A stretch of DNA of 64,000 nucleotides, taken from contig NZ_CP062260.1 in the NCBI RefSeq assembly GCF_014863545.1, positions 3,658,001-3,722,000 on the forward strand. Reading direction: 5' to 3'. This DNA comes from Paenibacillus sp. JNUCC32 (lineage in GTDB: Bacteria > Bacillota > Bacilli > Paenibacillales > Paenibacillaceae). Below the pieces are notes generated by a model that did no database searches, was not told where the DNA came from, and saw nothing but the letters and a program-made list of their open reading frames with translations. Numbering within the stretch: position 1 is the first letter of the stretch; each line of letters opens with the position of its first letter. Shown piece by piece: positions 46,311 to 55,314 of the stretch. The position numbers and the translations under genes are program-made.

Positions 46311-46340
46311 AAAGAAAGGAAAGCCGAGAATCGGCTTTCC
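46311..46340 (-). terminator. Terminator of lepA
   Basis: Perfect ten-base stem (46331–46340 with 46318–46327), three-base loop, then TTTCTTTC on the minus strand. It lies about 80 bases past the lepA stop. Confidence 0.8.
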
Positions 46341-46419
46341 CATCATTTACATCGAGAAGGCTATACAGGCAAGGAGCGGCTCTTTAACTCAAAGGCCTTC
46401 CCCTGCCATTGGCTTCCTA

Positions 46420-48237
46420 TTACTTGTCGTCGATTTTCAGAACGGCCATGAAGGCTTCCTGCGGCACTTCGACGCTGCCCACCTGCTTCATCCGCTTCTT
46501 ACCTTCCTTCTGCTTCTCCAGAAGTTTCCGTTTACGGGAGATGTCGCCGCCGTAACATTTGGCAAGCACGTTCTTGCGCATCGCTTTAACCGTTTCGCGG
46601 GCCACGACCTTGGTACCGACCGATGCCTGAATCGGCACCTCGAACATTTGGCGAGGAATCAGCTCGCGCAGCTTCTCGCAAATCGCCCGGCCGCGGTGGT
46701 AAGCGCGGTCCTTGTGCACGATAAAGGACAGGGCATCCACCTGCTCGGCATTAAGCAGAATGTCCATTTTGACCAGATTGGACCGGCGGTATCCGGACAG
46801 CTCATAATCGAATGAAGCATATCCTTTGGTGCTCGATTTCAACTGATCGAAGAAATCGTACACGATTTCCGACAACGGAATTTCATAGGTAATGGTGACG
46901 CGCGTCGTGTCCAGGTATTCCATGTTGACGAATTCGCCGCGTTTGTTTTGGCAAAGCTCCATGATCGCTCCGACATAATCATTCGGCACGATAATGGCTG
47001 CTTTAACATAAGGTTCTTCGACATAATCGACCTTGCCGACCTCAGGATAATGGGAAGGGTTATCGATTTGAATCTGCTCTCCGTTCGTCAGCGTAATGCG
47101 GTAAATCACGCTCGGCGCGGTCGTAATCAGCGGTATGTTAAACTCGCGTTCGATCCGCTCCTGAATGACGTCCATATGAAGGAGGCCCAGGAATCCGCAG
47201 CGGAAGCCGAATCCGAGCGCGCTGGACGTTTCCGGCTCAAAGCTGAGCGATGCATCGTTCAGCTGCAGCTTCTCGAGCGCCTCGCGCAGATCGTTGTAGT
47301 CCGATGTTTCGATTGGATACAATCCGCAGAACACCATCGGATTGATTTTGCGGTAACCCGGCAGCGGCTCGGCCGTCGGACGCTTGGCATCCGTTACCGT
47401 ATCCCCGACCTGCGTATCGCCCACGCTCTTGATGCCCGCAACGATGAAACCGACATCGCCGACGTTAAGCTCGTCCACGATGGACATGCGCGGCTTAAAG
47501 GCACCCACCTCGATCACCTCGAAGGTTTTGCCGGTGGCCATCATCTTGATCTTGGAGCCGGCCTTGATGCTGCCGTCAATGACGCGAACATATACGATGA
47601 CGCCCTTGTAAGGATCATAATGGGAGTCGAAAATCAGCGCTTTCAGCGGTTCTTCGGAACTACCCGTTGGCGCAGGCACTTTCTGAACCACCTGCTCCAG
47701 AATTTCCTTGATTCCGATGCCCGCTTTCGCGGAAGCCAAAACGGCATCGCTGGCATCGAGCCCGATCACATCCTCGACCTCCTGCTTCACCCGTTCGGGA
47801 TCGGCGCTCGGCAGGTCGATTTTGTTAATGACAGGCAAAATTTCAAGATTGTTGTCCAAGGCCAGATATACGTTGGCCAATGTCTGCGCTTCGATTCCCT
47901 GCGCGGCATCGACAACGAGCAGCGCGCCTTCGCAAGCGGCCAGGCTTCGGGATACCTCATACGTGAAGTCGACGTGTCCCGGAGTATCGATCAGGTTCAA
48001 TATATACTCCTCGCCGTCATCGGCTTTGTAGTTCAGGCGAACCGCCTGCAGCTTGATGGTAATTCCGCGCTCTCGCTCCAGATCCATCTGATCCAGTACC
48101 TGCTCCTGCATTTCACGCGAAGTTAATGCGCCCGTAAATTCCAAAATACGGTCGGCAAGCGTCGATTTCCCATGGTCTATATGTGCAATGATACAGAAAT
48201 TACGAATTTTTTGTTGTCTTACTTGTACGTCTGTCAT
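46420..48237 (-). CDS. lepA: Elongation factor 4 (LepA)
   Basis: The 605-residue ribosome-associated GTPase EF4. G1 AHIDHGKST (about 18–26), G3 DTPGHVDF, G4 [14 protein letters not shown]-like domains II, III and V and the LepA-specific C-terminal domain ([26 protein letters not shown] split around 545–570) are all present. ATG 48237 ([10 protein letters not shown]) is chosen, with GGGGGTTAGG before it; the frame to 48300 has no support. Confidence 0.97.
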   Translation of the reverse strand: MTDVQVRQQKIRNFCIIAHIDHGKSTLADRILEFTGALTSREMQEQVLDQMDLERERGITIKLQAVRLNYKADDGEEYILNLIDTPGHVDFTYEVSRSLAACEGALLVVDAAQGIEAQTLANVYLALDNNLEILPVINKIDLPSADPERVKQEVEDVIGLDASDAVLASAKAGIGIKEILEQVVQKVPAPTGSSEEPLKALIFDSHYDPYKGVIVYVRVIDGSIKAGSKIKMMATGKTFEVIEVGAFKPRMSIVDELNVGDVGFIVAGIKSVGDTQVGDTVTDAKRPTAEPLPGYRKINPMVFCGLYPIETSDYNDLREALEKLQLNDASLSFEPETSSALGFGFRCGFLGLLHMDVIQERIEREFNIPLITTAPSVIYRITLTNGEQIQIDNPSHYPEVGKVDYVEEPYVKAAIIVPNDYVGAIMELCQNKRGEFVNMEYLDTTRVTITYEIPLSEIVYDFFDQLKSSTKGYASFDYELSGYRRSNLVKMDILLNAEQVDALSFIVHKDRAYHRGRAICEKLRELIPRQMFEVPIQASVGTKVVARETVKAMRKNVLAKCYGGDISRKRKLLEKQKEGKKRMKQVGSVEVPQEAFMAVLKIDDK

Positions 48238-48326
48238 GCCTAACCCCCAACAACCACCAGATGTTTGAATCAACTTATTATACCAGTTGAGGGGATGCAC
48301 AGCAATGCTGAGAATAAAGGCGAAAT

Positions 48327-48740
48327 TTATTCCGTAATCGATCCGAACATCGACACGACCCAGCGGATGCTTTGGTCAGAGAGCTGCTGAAGCAGTCCGG
48401 CCGTTTTGTCGGCAAGCACATCGGCAGGCGGTTGGGAGCGTTCGGGGAGCAGGATGTCGCTGGGCGACGGCTCGTATTCGGGCACTGCCGTCTTACGGGC
48501 GTCCGGTTCCTGGTCGACGGATTCAGGGGCGGGAGGATGCTTCCGCGTCCCTCCCCATCCATTCCCCTGGGCCGTACCGCCTTGCGGATCCTGAACATGG
48601 CCTTGCACCACGGTCTGCGTTCCCCCGGTACCGTCGGCCGGCACCGGCCCTTTGGCCCCTCCAAGCTGCATGCCGACCAATATGCCGATGCCTGTCCATA
48701 TGATTAGCGCCACAAACCGTTTTCCCAATCTCGACATCAT
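48327..48740 (-). CDS. Hypothetical membrane-anchored protein in the yqxA position
   Basis: A 137-residue protein with an N-terminal membrane anchor (about 7–27), a Gly/Gln/Pro-rich middle (about 28–80) and a short conserved-looking helical end ([22 protein letters not shown], split at about 92–113). It lies between spoIIP and lepA, the position of B. subtilis yqxA (DUF3679), and the [14 protein letters not shown] anchor fits that family, but similarity is limited. AAGGAGG precedes two adjacent ATG codons. Confidence 0.7.
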   Translation of the reverse strand: MMSRLGKRFVALIIWTGIGILVGMQLGGAKGPVPADGTGGTQTVVQGHVQDPQGGTAQGNGWGGTRKHPPAPESVDQEPDARKTAVPEYEPSPSDILLPERSQPPADVLADKTAGLLQQLSDQSIRWVVSMFGSITE

Positions 48741-48794
48741 AAGCCCCTCCTTGATTTACCCCTTCATTCCTGCTCCGTTAATGACCCCTTACCT

Positions 48795-50168
48795 TCAACC
48801 TGCTTTGGATGCTTTATCCTCGGCACCTTTATCGCTACCGTCCTTGGCTGCTGAAGCCGACTGCTTCTTCGCTGGATCACTCTCTTTTTTCACACTGGCC
48901 TTCTCGGCTTCTTGTTCCTGCCAGTACACGTCGGCGATGATGTCGGCCAGCGCTTCGGCCGTTCGCTGCAATTCTTCCTTCGTATTGTCGATGCCGCCGA
49001 TTTCGATCAGGATGCTGTTCGGGGACAAGGATTGGTTGTACTCTCCGTTCCCTTGGTCCGCCGATTTGCCCCACACGCCCCGGGAAACGCCGGGATAGGA
49101 CTTCTCCAGCTTGGCATTGATTTTGCTTGCAAACGCCTCGTTCTGTCTCCAGTTCTCGTTCGCATGTCCGATGATGAAGTACACCTTGGCGTAATTGACG
49201 CCGTTTACGGTAGCCGTCGTTTTGTTGTATCGCTGCGAATCCCGGTGGATATCGATCAGATAGTTGATGCCGTCGTTCTGGGACATGGCCTCCATGGCCA
49301 TCTGGCGCGAGTATTTATAAGAATAGTTATAGTTATATCCTTCCACGGTAGATTGATAATCGCTCTTGTCGTGCAGGGTGCCGATTCCGTTGGCTTCAAG
49401 CCTTTTGCTCAGGAAGCTGCCCACCAGCATGACGTTCTTGGTCGGGGATACCGCCCCCGGATTATCGGATGGATGCGAGAGCAGCGGGTTATACGCTTCC
49501 TGCGGGTGGGAATGATAGATGAGCACGGATTTCTTCCCGTTCGTTGTCTTTCCGTCCTTGGAGGTGCTTCCGGGTTCATTCTTGCTGCCGGGGTCGTCCT
49601 TCCCGCCCTGATCCGGAGCATCCTCGCCCTTTCCTTCATTGCCGCTGTTCCCTTGTTCGCCTTGCGTCGGCTCTTCCCCGGCCTCGGCGGGCTCTCCCTC
49701 CGCCTGCTCTTCCGCCGGATCCGGCCGGTAATCGGCCGGTGCCTCGCCATCCTCGTTACCGGAGCCGTGCGACAGCTGAACCGGTTGATTAGCCTTCATG
49801 CCGGGAAGCTCTCCCGCAAGGAGGCTCTTCGGATCCTTCGGGTTTACGCTCGTCAGGAGCTCAAAGACGAACGTGGACATTTTTTCGCCGGAGAAGCTCG
49901 AGGTCTCTTTGGAAGCCGTCATATGCGGCATCTCCATGCCGATCATATCGATGAAAAAATGGCTGGATAACGAAGCGGCCAATCCTTTCATCGACGACAC
50001 GGGCGAGGAATTCATCCGCTGTTCCGCCATTCCCCCGAGCCCTAGCAAAATAAAAAATATAAGAGAGCCTAGCATCAGTATAATTAACGTACGCCCCATG
50101 CTCAGACCTTCCATGACCTTCCGTTTCATCCTGGCAATATTCCAGATGCGGAACTTGCGATTGTTCAT
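48795..50168 (-). CDS. spoIIP: Stage II sporulation protein P
   Basis: SpoIIP (457 residues), the peptidoglycan amidase/endopeptidase that acts with SpoIID and SpoIIM during engulfment. One N-terminal span (about 27–47); a conserved region with PHMTASKETSSFSG; a long acidic Gly/Glu/Pro linker (about 130–213); and the SpoIIP domain from VLIYHSHPQEAYNPLL to LIEIGGIDNTKEELQRTAEALA. The linker and the charged Lys/Ala tail make it longer than B. subtilis SpoIIP (401). CGAGGAGG precedes the ATG. Confidence 0.95.
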   Translation of the reverse strand: MNNRKFRIWNIARMKRKVMEGLSMGRTLIILMLGSLIFFILLGLGGMAEQRMNSSPVSSMKGLAASLSSHFFIDMIGMEMPHMTASKETSSFSGEKMSTFVFELLTSVNPKDPKSLLAGELPGMKANQPVQLSHGSGNEDGEAPADYRPDPAEEQAEGEPAEAGEEPTQGEQGNSGNEGKGEDAPDQGGKDDPGSKNEPGSTSKDGKTTNGKKSVLIYHSHPQEAYNPLLSHPSDNPGAVSPTKNVMLVGSFLSKRLEANGIGTLHDKSDYQSTVEGYNYNYSYKYSRQMAMEAMSQNDGINYLIDIHRDSQRYNKTTATVNGVNYAKVYFIIGHANENWRQNEAFASKINAKLEKSYPGVSRGVWGKSADQGNGEYNQSLSPNSILIEIGGIDNTKEELQRTAEALADIIADVYWQEQEAEKASVKKESDPAKKQSASAAKDGSDKGAEDKASKAG

Positions 50169-50295
50169 AGCGATGTCCTCCTCGGTTCGCCGGGAGATGC
50201 CGACCTCATCCAGCCGTTCCCGCGACTCTGTAATCTCTTATACTTCAAATCTATGAACCGGGGAGATTCGATAGAACTAGATCCTGGAAAAATAT

Positions 50296-50322
50296 AAAAG
50301 CTCCGATAGATTCGGAGCTTTT
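50296..50322 (-). terminator. Terminator of gpr
   Basis: Perfect 11-base stem (50312–50322 with 50296–50306) with a short loop and TTTT, 9 bases after the gpr stop. It separates gpr from spoIIP. Confidence 0.9.
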
Positions 50323-50330
50323 ACTATGGG

Positions 50331-51332
50331 TCAGTGGGTATACGCGCCTACATTGCCGGGATCCACGGCTTCATGGAGCGCCGCGTTCAGGCCGGTCGCC
50401 ACGATGTTGGCGATATCTTCTATAAATTCGTCAATCTCCTTAGGCGTTACGATAAGGTCATGGCCCAGCGGCTCCAGAACCTCCTTCACCAGGGCGAGGC
50501 GCTCGCCTTCGGGGATATCGTGCAGCATTCCCATAATCTTGCCCGTCTCCGGCGCGCCTTCCCCGAAGTGGGATTTCATCAGCTCAATCGCATTATTGAC
50601 GATGGTGGAAGCGTAGCAGACGGTCGGAACGCCGATCGCAATGCACGGCACCCCGAGAATTTCTTGGGTCAATCCCTTGCGCTTGTTGCCGACGCCGGAG
50701 CCGGGATGGATGCCGATATCCGCAATCTGGATGGTCGTGTTCACCCGCTCCAGCGAACGCGAAGCCAGTGCGTCGATGGCGATGATCAACTCGGGGCGCG
50801 TCTGTTCCACGATGCCTTGAACCGTTTCGCTCGACTCAATCCCCGTCAGGCCGAGAACGCCCGGCGCAACGGCGCTTACCTGGCGATAGCCCGGGGCCAC
50901 CCGATCCGGCATGAGCTCGAAATACTGGCGGGTCACCATCACGTTCTCCACCACGAGCGGTCCCAGCGAATCCGGCGTCACGTTCCAGTTGCCGAGCCCG
51001 ACAATGAGCACGCTTGCCTTGGGTCCAATCCCGATCCGGGACATGAAAGCTTCAAACTCGCGGGCAAAAACAACGGATACCTGATCCTGAAGCCCCGTAT
51101 CGCCCTTGCGAAGATCGGGAACCTCCAACGTGACGTAATGCCCCTTCACCCTTCCGATTTGCTGAGAGGCAGCATCGTTCTCCACATCCAGCCTTGTAAT
51201 CTTGATTCCGTCCTCCTGCACCACGTCCTCCATAACCCCGGGAATGGGCGCGCTTCCTGTGCCTCCAGCCAGTTCTCTTGATTCAACGGCCAGATCCGTT
51301 CGGACCGAGTATTTTTGCAGATCCAGATCCAT
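50331..51332 (-). CDS. gpr: Germination protease GPR
   Basis: The 333-residue aspartic-type protease that degrades small acid-soluble spore proteins at germination. The N-terminus has YSVRTDLAVES, the auto-processing site of the GPR zymogen (about 8–18), itself like the SASP cleavage site. NVTPDSLGPLVVENV and DALASRSLERVNTTIQIADTGI-type sequence (here with DIGIHPGSGVGNKR) are family signatures. Expected in the forespore; a sigma-G-like promoter is seen at 51363–51392. Confidence 0.96.
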   Translation of the reverse strand: MDLDLQKYSVRTDLAVESRELAGGTGSAPIPGVMEDVVQEDGIKITRLDVENDAASQQIGRVKGHYVTLEVPDLRKGDTGLQDQVSVVFAREFEAFMSRIGIGPKASVLIVGLGNWNVTPDSLGPLVVENVMVTRQYFELMPDRVAPGYRQVSAVAPGVLGLTGIESSETVQGIVEQTRPELIIAIDALASRSLERVNTTIQIADIGIHPGSGVGNKRKGLTQEILGVPCIAIGVPTVCYASTIVNNAIELMKSHFGEGAPETGKIMGMLHDIPEGERLALVKEVLEPLGHDLIVTPKEIDEFIEDIANIVATGLNAALHEAVDPGNVGAYTH

Positions 51333-51362
51333 CTAAATTCACACTCCTCCTCATATTGCTAG

Positions 51363-51392
51363 TAGTGTGCGAGAGTAGGGGAGAGATTATGC
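51363..51392 (-). promoter_or_regulatory. Sigma-G-type promoter of gpr
   Basis: Minus strand GCATA (51388–51392), 18-base spacer, CACACTA (51363–51369). Against the Bacillus sigma-G pattern GMATR-N18-CATDMTA this is 5/5 and 6/7. B. subtilis gpr is transcribed by sigma-F and sigma-G. Confidence 0.6.
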
Positions 51393-51409
51393 AGAAGTCC
51401 GAATGAGTA

Positions 51410-51438
51410 TTGCTTTTTGTCCACCCCCATGCTAAAAT
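51410..51438 (+). promoter_or_regulatory. Sigma-A promoter of rpsT
   Basis: Plus strand TTGCTT (51410–51415), 17-base spacer, TAAAAT (51433–51438), about 57 bases before the start codon and back-to-back with the gpr promoter. Confidence 0.7.
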
Positions 51439-51494
51439 ATTTTAAGTTGTGAATCATTTCGCTCTATTGAAATGCCTTACAGGAGGTGAATGTA

Positions 51495-51767
51495 ATGCCA
51501 AACATCAAATCCGCGATTAAACGTGTAAAGACAAATGACAAACGCCACGCGCTTAACATTTCTCAAAAATCCGCGCTTCGCACAGCTGTTAAAACTGCTG
51601 ACGTAGCGTTGAACGGTACAGAAATCGAAGCTGCTAAAGTAGCTTTCCAAGCTGCTTCCAAGAAGCTTGATAAAGCCGTAACGAAGGGCCTGATCCATAA
51701 GAACGCAGCTGCCCGCAAGAAATCCCGTCTGGCGAAAAGACTAAACGCTCTTACGTCCCAAGCGTAA
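51495..51767 (+). CDS. rpsT: 30S ribosomal protein S20
   Basis: S20 (90 residues), a helical primary 16S rRNA-binding protein. [18 protein letters not shown] and the Ala/Lys-rich helices with [18 protein letters not shown] are characteristic. AGGAGGTGA lies 5 bases before ATG 51495; the frame from 51486 overlaps this ribosome site and is not the start. It faces gpr and converges on holA, as in B. subtilis. Confidence 0.98.
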   Translation: MPNIKSAIKRVKTNDKRHALNISQKSALRTAVKTADVALNGTEIEAAKVAFQAASKKLDKAVTKGLIHKNAAARKKSRLAKRLNALTSQA

Positions 51768-51793
51768 GAAACGTTTGTTGAATACGACATGGA

Positions 51794-51829
51794 AAAAGCC
51801 CTGAACAGTTCACGCTGCTCAGGGCTTTT
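51794..51829 (+). terminator. Terminator of rpsT
   Basis: A 15-base stem with one mismatch (51794–51808 with 51815–51829), ending in TTTTT, 27 bases after the rpsT stop. Confidence 0.9.
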
Positions 51830-51950
51830 TGTGATTAGAAAAACGTTCATCGATGCACACTCTTCCGAGGATTGACCGCTTATAGCGGATGTTTTTCATG
51901 CGGGGTCAACTTGGTTTAGCTCTGCAGGTCATACTTTCTGATCTCTAGAT

Positions 51951-51992
51951 GAAAAAGAGCGTACGGCCGCTCGCGCGTCCCCGTACGCTCTT
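51951..51992 (-). terminator. Terminator of holA
   Basis: Minus strand perfect 12-base stem (51981–51992 with 51955–51966), GC-rich loop, then TTTTT; 18 bases after the holA stop. Confidence 0.9.
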
Positions 51993-52009
51993 GACTTATC
52001 TCGGTTCGC

Positions 52010-53029
52010 TTACGCGCCAAGCCGCAGCAGAAACAACTCGATTCCGAGCACCTTATCCACGGCCCCGGTCTTCATCTGGTAATCCAGATTGGCGAGATGG
52101 TTCAATATGCCTTCAAGACGTGCCGTCTGAAACTTGCGGGCCTGCTCGCCAGCAATCTTCACCGCATAAGGATGCACCCCGATTTGGGAAGCAATCTGCT
52201 GCTGCGAGTAGCTCTGGGTGGATAACGTCTTCACCTGAAGAATGATTCGGAACTGCCTGGTAATCAGGGCCGCAATCTTGATGGGCTCCTCGCGCTGCTT
52301 CAGCAGCTCATAATAGATCCCGAGCGCCTTGTCCAATCGGAGATTGGCGATATCCTCCACGAGCGCAAACACATTCTGTTCCGTGCTGCGCGCCACCAGC
52401 ATATCCACGGTTGCAACATCAATGGCTCCGTCGGCTCCCGCATACAAACACAGCTTCTCGATTTCACCCGATAAAGCCTGGAGACTGGTTCCCGCATTCC
52501 GAACAAGCGCTTCCGCCGCGCCTGCGCGCAGCGTGCAGCCGCCTTTCTTCACCTGCTGGTCCACCCAGCGAAGAAGTTCGTCCCCGCCCAAAGGCATGAA
52601 GGAGAGGGCAACCCCCGACTTCTTGACCGCCTTGACTACCTTCTTGCGCTCATCCAGCTTTTCCTGCCCCACCATAAAGACAATCACGCTATAATCTGCG
52701 GGATTGGTCAAATAATCCAGCAAAGCCTCTGGACGATGATCCACTTTCCCGTTATCTTTTGCAGCCGTAAAAAAAGCCGTATCCCGGACGAATATCAGTT
52801 TTTTCTGAACCATAAAAGGAACCGTCTCGGCTTCCTCTACCACGGTTTGTATCGGAACTTCCCCTAAATCCATGTGAACCAGCGCAAAATCCCGGTCTTC
52901 TTTCGGGATCAGCTGGGCTTCCAGAAATTCGGCGAACTCCTTCATCTGGAATTTCTCGCTGCCGTACAGCAAATAGACGGAAGACACGTCTCCCTGCTTG
53001 ACCGCCTTGGCCGCCGCTTTGGCATCCAT
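52010..53029 (-). CDS. holA: DNA polymerase III, delta subunit
   Basis: The 339-residue clamp-loader delta subunit, which opens the beta clamp. It has the family N-terminus (VYLLYGSEKFQMKEF, about 19–33), the segment FVRDTAFF.. and KYSV-like strand, and the C-terminal helical collar with QQIASQIGVHPYAVKIAGEQ. GGGGGG precedes the ATG. Upstream, 53030–53316 holds the weak terminator of the anti-sigma gene and a TATAGT -10-like box; no gene is seen and yqzM is absent. Confidence 0.94.
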   Translation of the reverse strand: MDAKAAAKAVKQGDVSSVYLLYGSEKFQMKEFAEFLEAQLIPKEDRDFALVHMDLGEVPIQTVVEEAETVPFMVQKKLIFVRDTAFFTAAKDNGKVDHRPEALLDYLTNPADYSVIVFMVGQEKLDERKKVVKAVKKSGVALSFMPLGGDELLRWVDQQVKKGGCTLRAGAAEALVRNAGTSLQALSGEIEKLCLYAGADGAIDVATVDMLVARSTEQNVFALVEDIANLRLDKALGIYYELLKQREEPIKIAALITRQFRIILQVKTLSTQSYSQQQIASQIGVHPYAVKIAGEQARKFQTARLEGILNHLANLDYQMKTGAVDKVLGIELFLLRLGA

Positions 53030-53120
53030 CGGCGTCCCCCCTTTCTACTCTGTACACTATACCAAAAAACAGTGCCCGAATGCGATAGACGTCCAACATA
53101 AAAAACGAAATCGCCCACGC

Positions 53121-53160
53121 GAAAACAAAGAGACCTCGGCTGTAGGCAGCGGCAAGGTCC
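53121..53160 (-). terminator. Probable terminator after the anti-sigma gene
   Basis: Minus strand GACCT..GCTG...CAGC..AGGTC imperfect hairpin followed by CTCTTTGTTTTC. It lies about 150 bases downstream of the gene; the T-run is broken, so it may be weak. Confidence 0.4.
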
Positions 53161-53316
53161 CTTCGTCCCAACACATCTATATAAACGCCGGCAAGCATGC
53201 TCTAGAAACACCTCGCCGCCGGTCATACGACGGTAGTTGGTATAATGCTCTCTCTAATATATTGTATTCATATCTCCCGGCATTGGTGCGCCGAATGTAT
53301 TTATATCTGTATAATT

Positions 53317-54585
53317 CTATGGTTTAGGCTGCTTCTGACCCGCAGACGCCGGCGGCTGAGCCTTCTCTATGGAGTAGACGGATTCAACCAGCTCTTTGTT
53401 CGTCTGTACCTTGTACTTGAACGTTAAGCCGTCCTCGGACCATTGACCGGATACCCAGCTTCCGCCAAGCGGAATCCTCTCGACCGTTTCGACCGCTTCA
53501 GCTGAAGTCTGGTCTCCCGACGGCAGGCGATAGATCACCAGATATTCGGCCTCCAGGGAGGCCCTGTACAGACCATCCGGGGACGGCCATTGTTCCGGCA
53601 CCATCGCCAGCCCTTGGTACGATCCGGTGGAACGGTCGGAAGATTCCGTGCTTCCAGCGCCTGCATCGCCGGCAGGGTCGCTGATCGGCGGCACCATCTC
53701 GGTTTGGACGTCCATTGCTTCATTAGGCGAAGTCTGGATGCTCATGCTCTCCGAGTTCTGCCCAGGCTCGTCGGCCGGAGGGTTCGAAGGGCTTGCGTCA
53801 TTTTTTTTGGGTACCTCATTGCTGCTTGTTGCAGGTTGGTCTGGCGCTTGAGGCTCCCCGTCATTGTTCTTCTGAACCGGAGCATCGGGGACTGCTGCAT
53901 CTTCCCTGGTGTCTTTAGCCCCATCCGATGGCTCTGTCTTCTCCTTGGATTCGTCGTTCGGGCCCGGGTTCGGATCGGATTCCGACGATTCCGGCGGCGA
54001 ACTCCGCAAACCTGCGGAAGGATCGCTCCCCTCGTTCGCCGTACCGCCAGTCTCCGCGCCGCCATCGGCGGCAAACGGCTGAACCATGTCCTGAATCTCC
54101 GTCTCGGCCGAATCCTCATTCGCTCCCGCGCTGGTCGTGCTCGCCTCTTCATACGGAATCTCCGCATCGGATAACATCTTCGGTTCATAATTAAAAATAG
54201 CGACGCCGAGAATAAGTACAGCGGCGGCAGCCCCGATCGCCGTTCTTCCGCCAACCGTGCTCCACCAGCTGCCCGCACGCCGCGGACGCCGAATGTCCGG
54301 CATCATTTCGGCAGGCTCCTGGCTTTTCACGGCCGGAGGTGCGACAAGGCTCTCGCGATCACGGTCGATGGCATCCAGTTTAGGCATGATAGCGTCTACC
54401 AGACTGACAGGCGGGGTAACGGCCGGAAGATCTTCAAGCTCTCTGTTTAATGACTTTAATATGTTAAAGGTCTCCGCACACTCGGGACACAAGGCAATAT
54501 GCTGATACATTTGGGCCGTCTCATCGGAAGTAAGGTCCCGGTCCAAATAGCGGTGCATGCGTTCCACCACCTCTTGGCAATTCAT
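53317..54585 (-). CDS. Membrane anti-sigma factor with zinc-binding domain
   Basis: A 422-residue anti-sigma protein. The cytoplasmic zf-HC2 zinc domain has His29-x3-Cys33-x2-Cys36; one membrane span is at about 115–132; a very long acidic Ser/Pro/Glu/Asp-rich stretch (about 140–320) and a compact C-terminal domain (about 325–415, with WPSPDGLYRASLEAEYLVIY and SGQWSEDGLTFKYKV) are outside. ATG 54585 overlaps the sigma stop as ATGA. It should bind and hold the sigma factor until an envelope signal releases it. The outer domain resembles a WD40/TolB-like blade; its ligand is unknown. Confidence 0.85.
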   Translation of the reverse strand: MNCQEVVERMHRYLDRDLTSDETAQMYQHIALCPECAETFNILKSLNRELEDLPAVTPPVSLVDAIMPKLDAIDRDRESLVAPPAVKSQEPAEMMPDIRRPRRAGSWWSTVGGRTAIGAAAAVLILGVAIFNYEPKMLSDAEIPYEEASTTSAGANEDSAETEIQDMVQPFAADGGAETGGTANEGSDPSAGLRSSPPESSESDPNPGPNDESKEKTEPSDGAKDTREDAAVPDAPVQKNNDGEPQAPDQPATSSNEVPKKNDASPSNPPADEPGQNSESMSIQTSPNEAMDVQTEMVPPISDPAGDAGAGSTESSDRSTGSYQGLAMVPEQWPSPDGLYRASLEAEYLVIYRLPSGDQTSAEAVETVERIPLGGSWVSGQWSEDGLTFKYKVQTNKELVESVYSIEKAQPPASAGQKQPKP

Positions 54586-55130
54586 CCTGATACACCACCT
54601 TTCTGATGCTCTTGGAGCATATTCTGCAGCTGCTGCCTGGCCCTGAACAAATAGGATTTCACCGTATTGAGCGGAAGGTTCAGACAATCAGCGATTTCGT
54701 TGTAGGACAGGTCCTGCAAATACCTTAAGACAATGACCGTGCGATGATGATCCGGCAGTTGGTTAATGGCCTCCTGGATATCCTGGGCCAGATAGCCCGA
54801 CATCACTTCCCTTTCCACGTCGAGATGATCCCGAAACACCATGTCATGCTCATCGATGGAAACCGTCGGCTTCGTTCTGCGGAATTTATCGATGCATATG
54901 TTGGTAACGATCCGCTGGACCCAAGTCTTGAACTGGGCTTTCTCCTCATAGGAGTTGATCTTCGTATATACGCGTATCAGTGCTTCCTGGGCTGCATCCA
55001 TGGCATCCTGTTCATTGTTTAAAATGTAATAAGCAGTTCGGTAAACATGTTGCTCAATTTCTCGCAATAGGGTGATTAGAGCGTCGCGATCGCCCGATTG
55101 AGCGGCTCTTATGAGTCCCTGCTCCACCAC
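54582..55130 (-). CDS. ECF RNA polymerase sigma factor
   Basis: A 182-residue extracytoplasmic-function sigma factor. Region 2 includes DAMDAAQEALIRVY and FKTWVQRIVTNICIDKFRR; region 4 includes LPDHHRTVIVLRYLQDLSYNEIA and NLPLNTVKSYLFRARQQL. It resembles the SigW/SigX/SigM group; the exact class is not decided. I prefer GTG 55130, with GGGGGA before it, over ATG 55157, because the likely transcription start from the promoter at 55161–55186 lies near 55154. It is co-translated with its anti-sigma factor. Confidence 0.88.
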   Translation of the reverse strand: MVEQGLIRAAQSGDRDALITLLREIEQHVYRTAYYILNNEQDAMDAAQEALIRVYTKINSYEEKAQFKTWVQRIVTNICIDKFRRTKPTVSIDEHDMVFRDHLDVEREVMSGYLAQDIQEAINQLPDHHRTVIVLRYLQDLSYNEIADCLNLPLNTVKSYLFRARQQLQNMLQEHQKGGVSG

Positions 55131-55160
55131 AGTGGATCCCCCTCTCCCTGCATACATACA

Positions 55161-55186
55161 GACGGATAGAATTAAAAAATGTTGCA
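55161..55186 (-). promoter_or_regulatory. ECF-type promoter of the sigma/anti-sigma operon
   Basis: Minus strand TGCAAC (55181–55186), 16-base spacer, CGTC (55161–55164), close to the TGaAAC/TGtAAC-16-CGTC pattern of sigma-M and sigma-X. It would make the operon self-activating. A separate -10-like TATAGT lies upstream near 55215–55235 and may give basal expression. Confidence 0.55.
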
Positions 55187-55314
55187 GTATGTAACCTATT
55201 AATTTTTTCAGGAAACTTCATCTAACTATACCAAATATAAAGATTATAGTCATCCGCTGCATTTTCCTATAAAGATCATACTACGAAACCCGGTCCCAGG
55301 AACAGCGGGCGTCT

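Noticed and set aside
46948..48126. A 392-codon open frame opposite lepA
   Set aside because: Antisense shadow of lepA without start signals.
52752..53198. A 148-codon minus frame upstream of and over the start of holA
   Set aside because: It overlaps the well-supported holA start in another phase and its sequence is unlike any protein I know; no good ribosome site.
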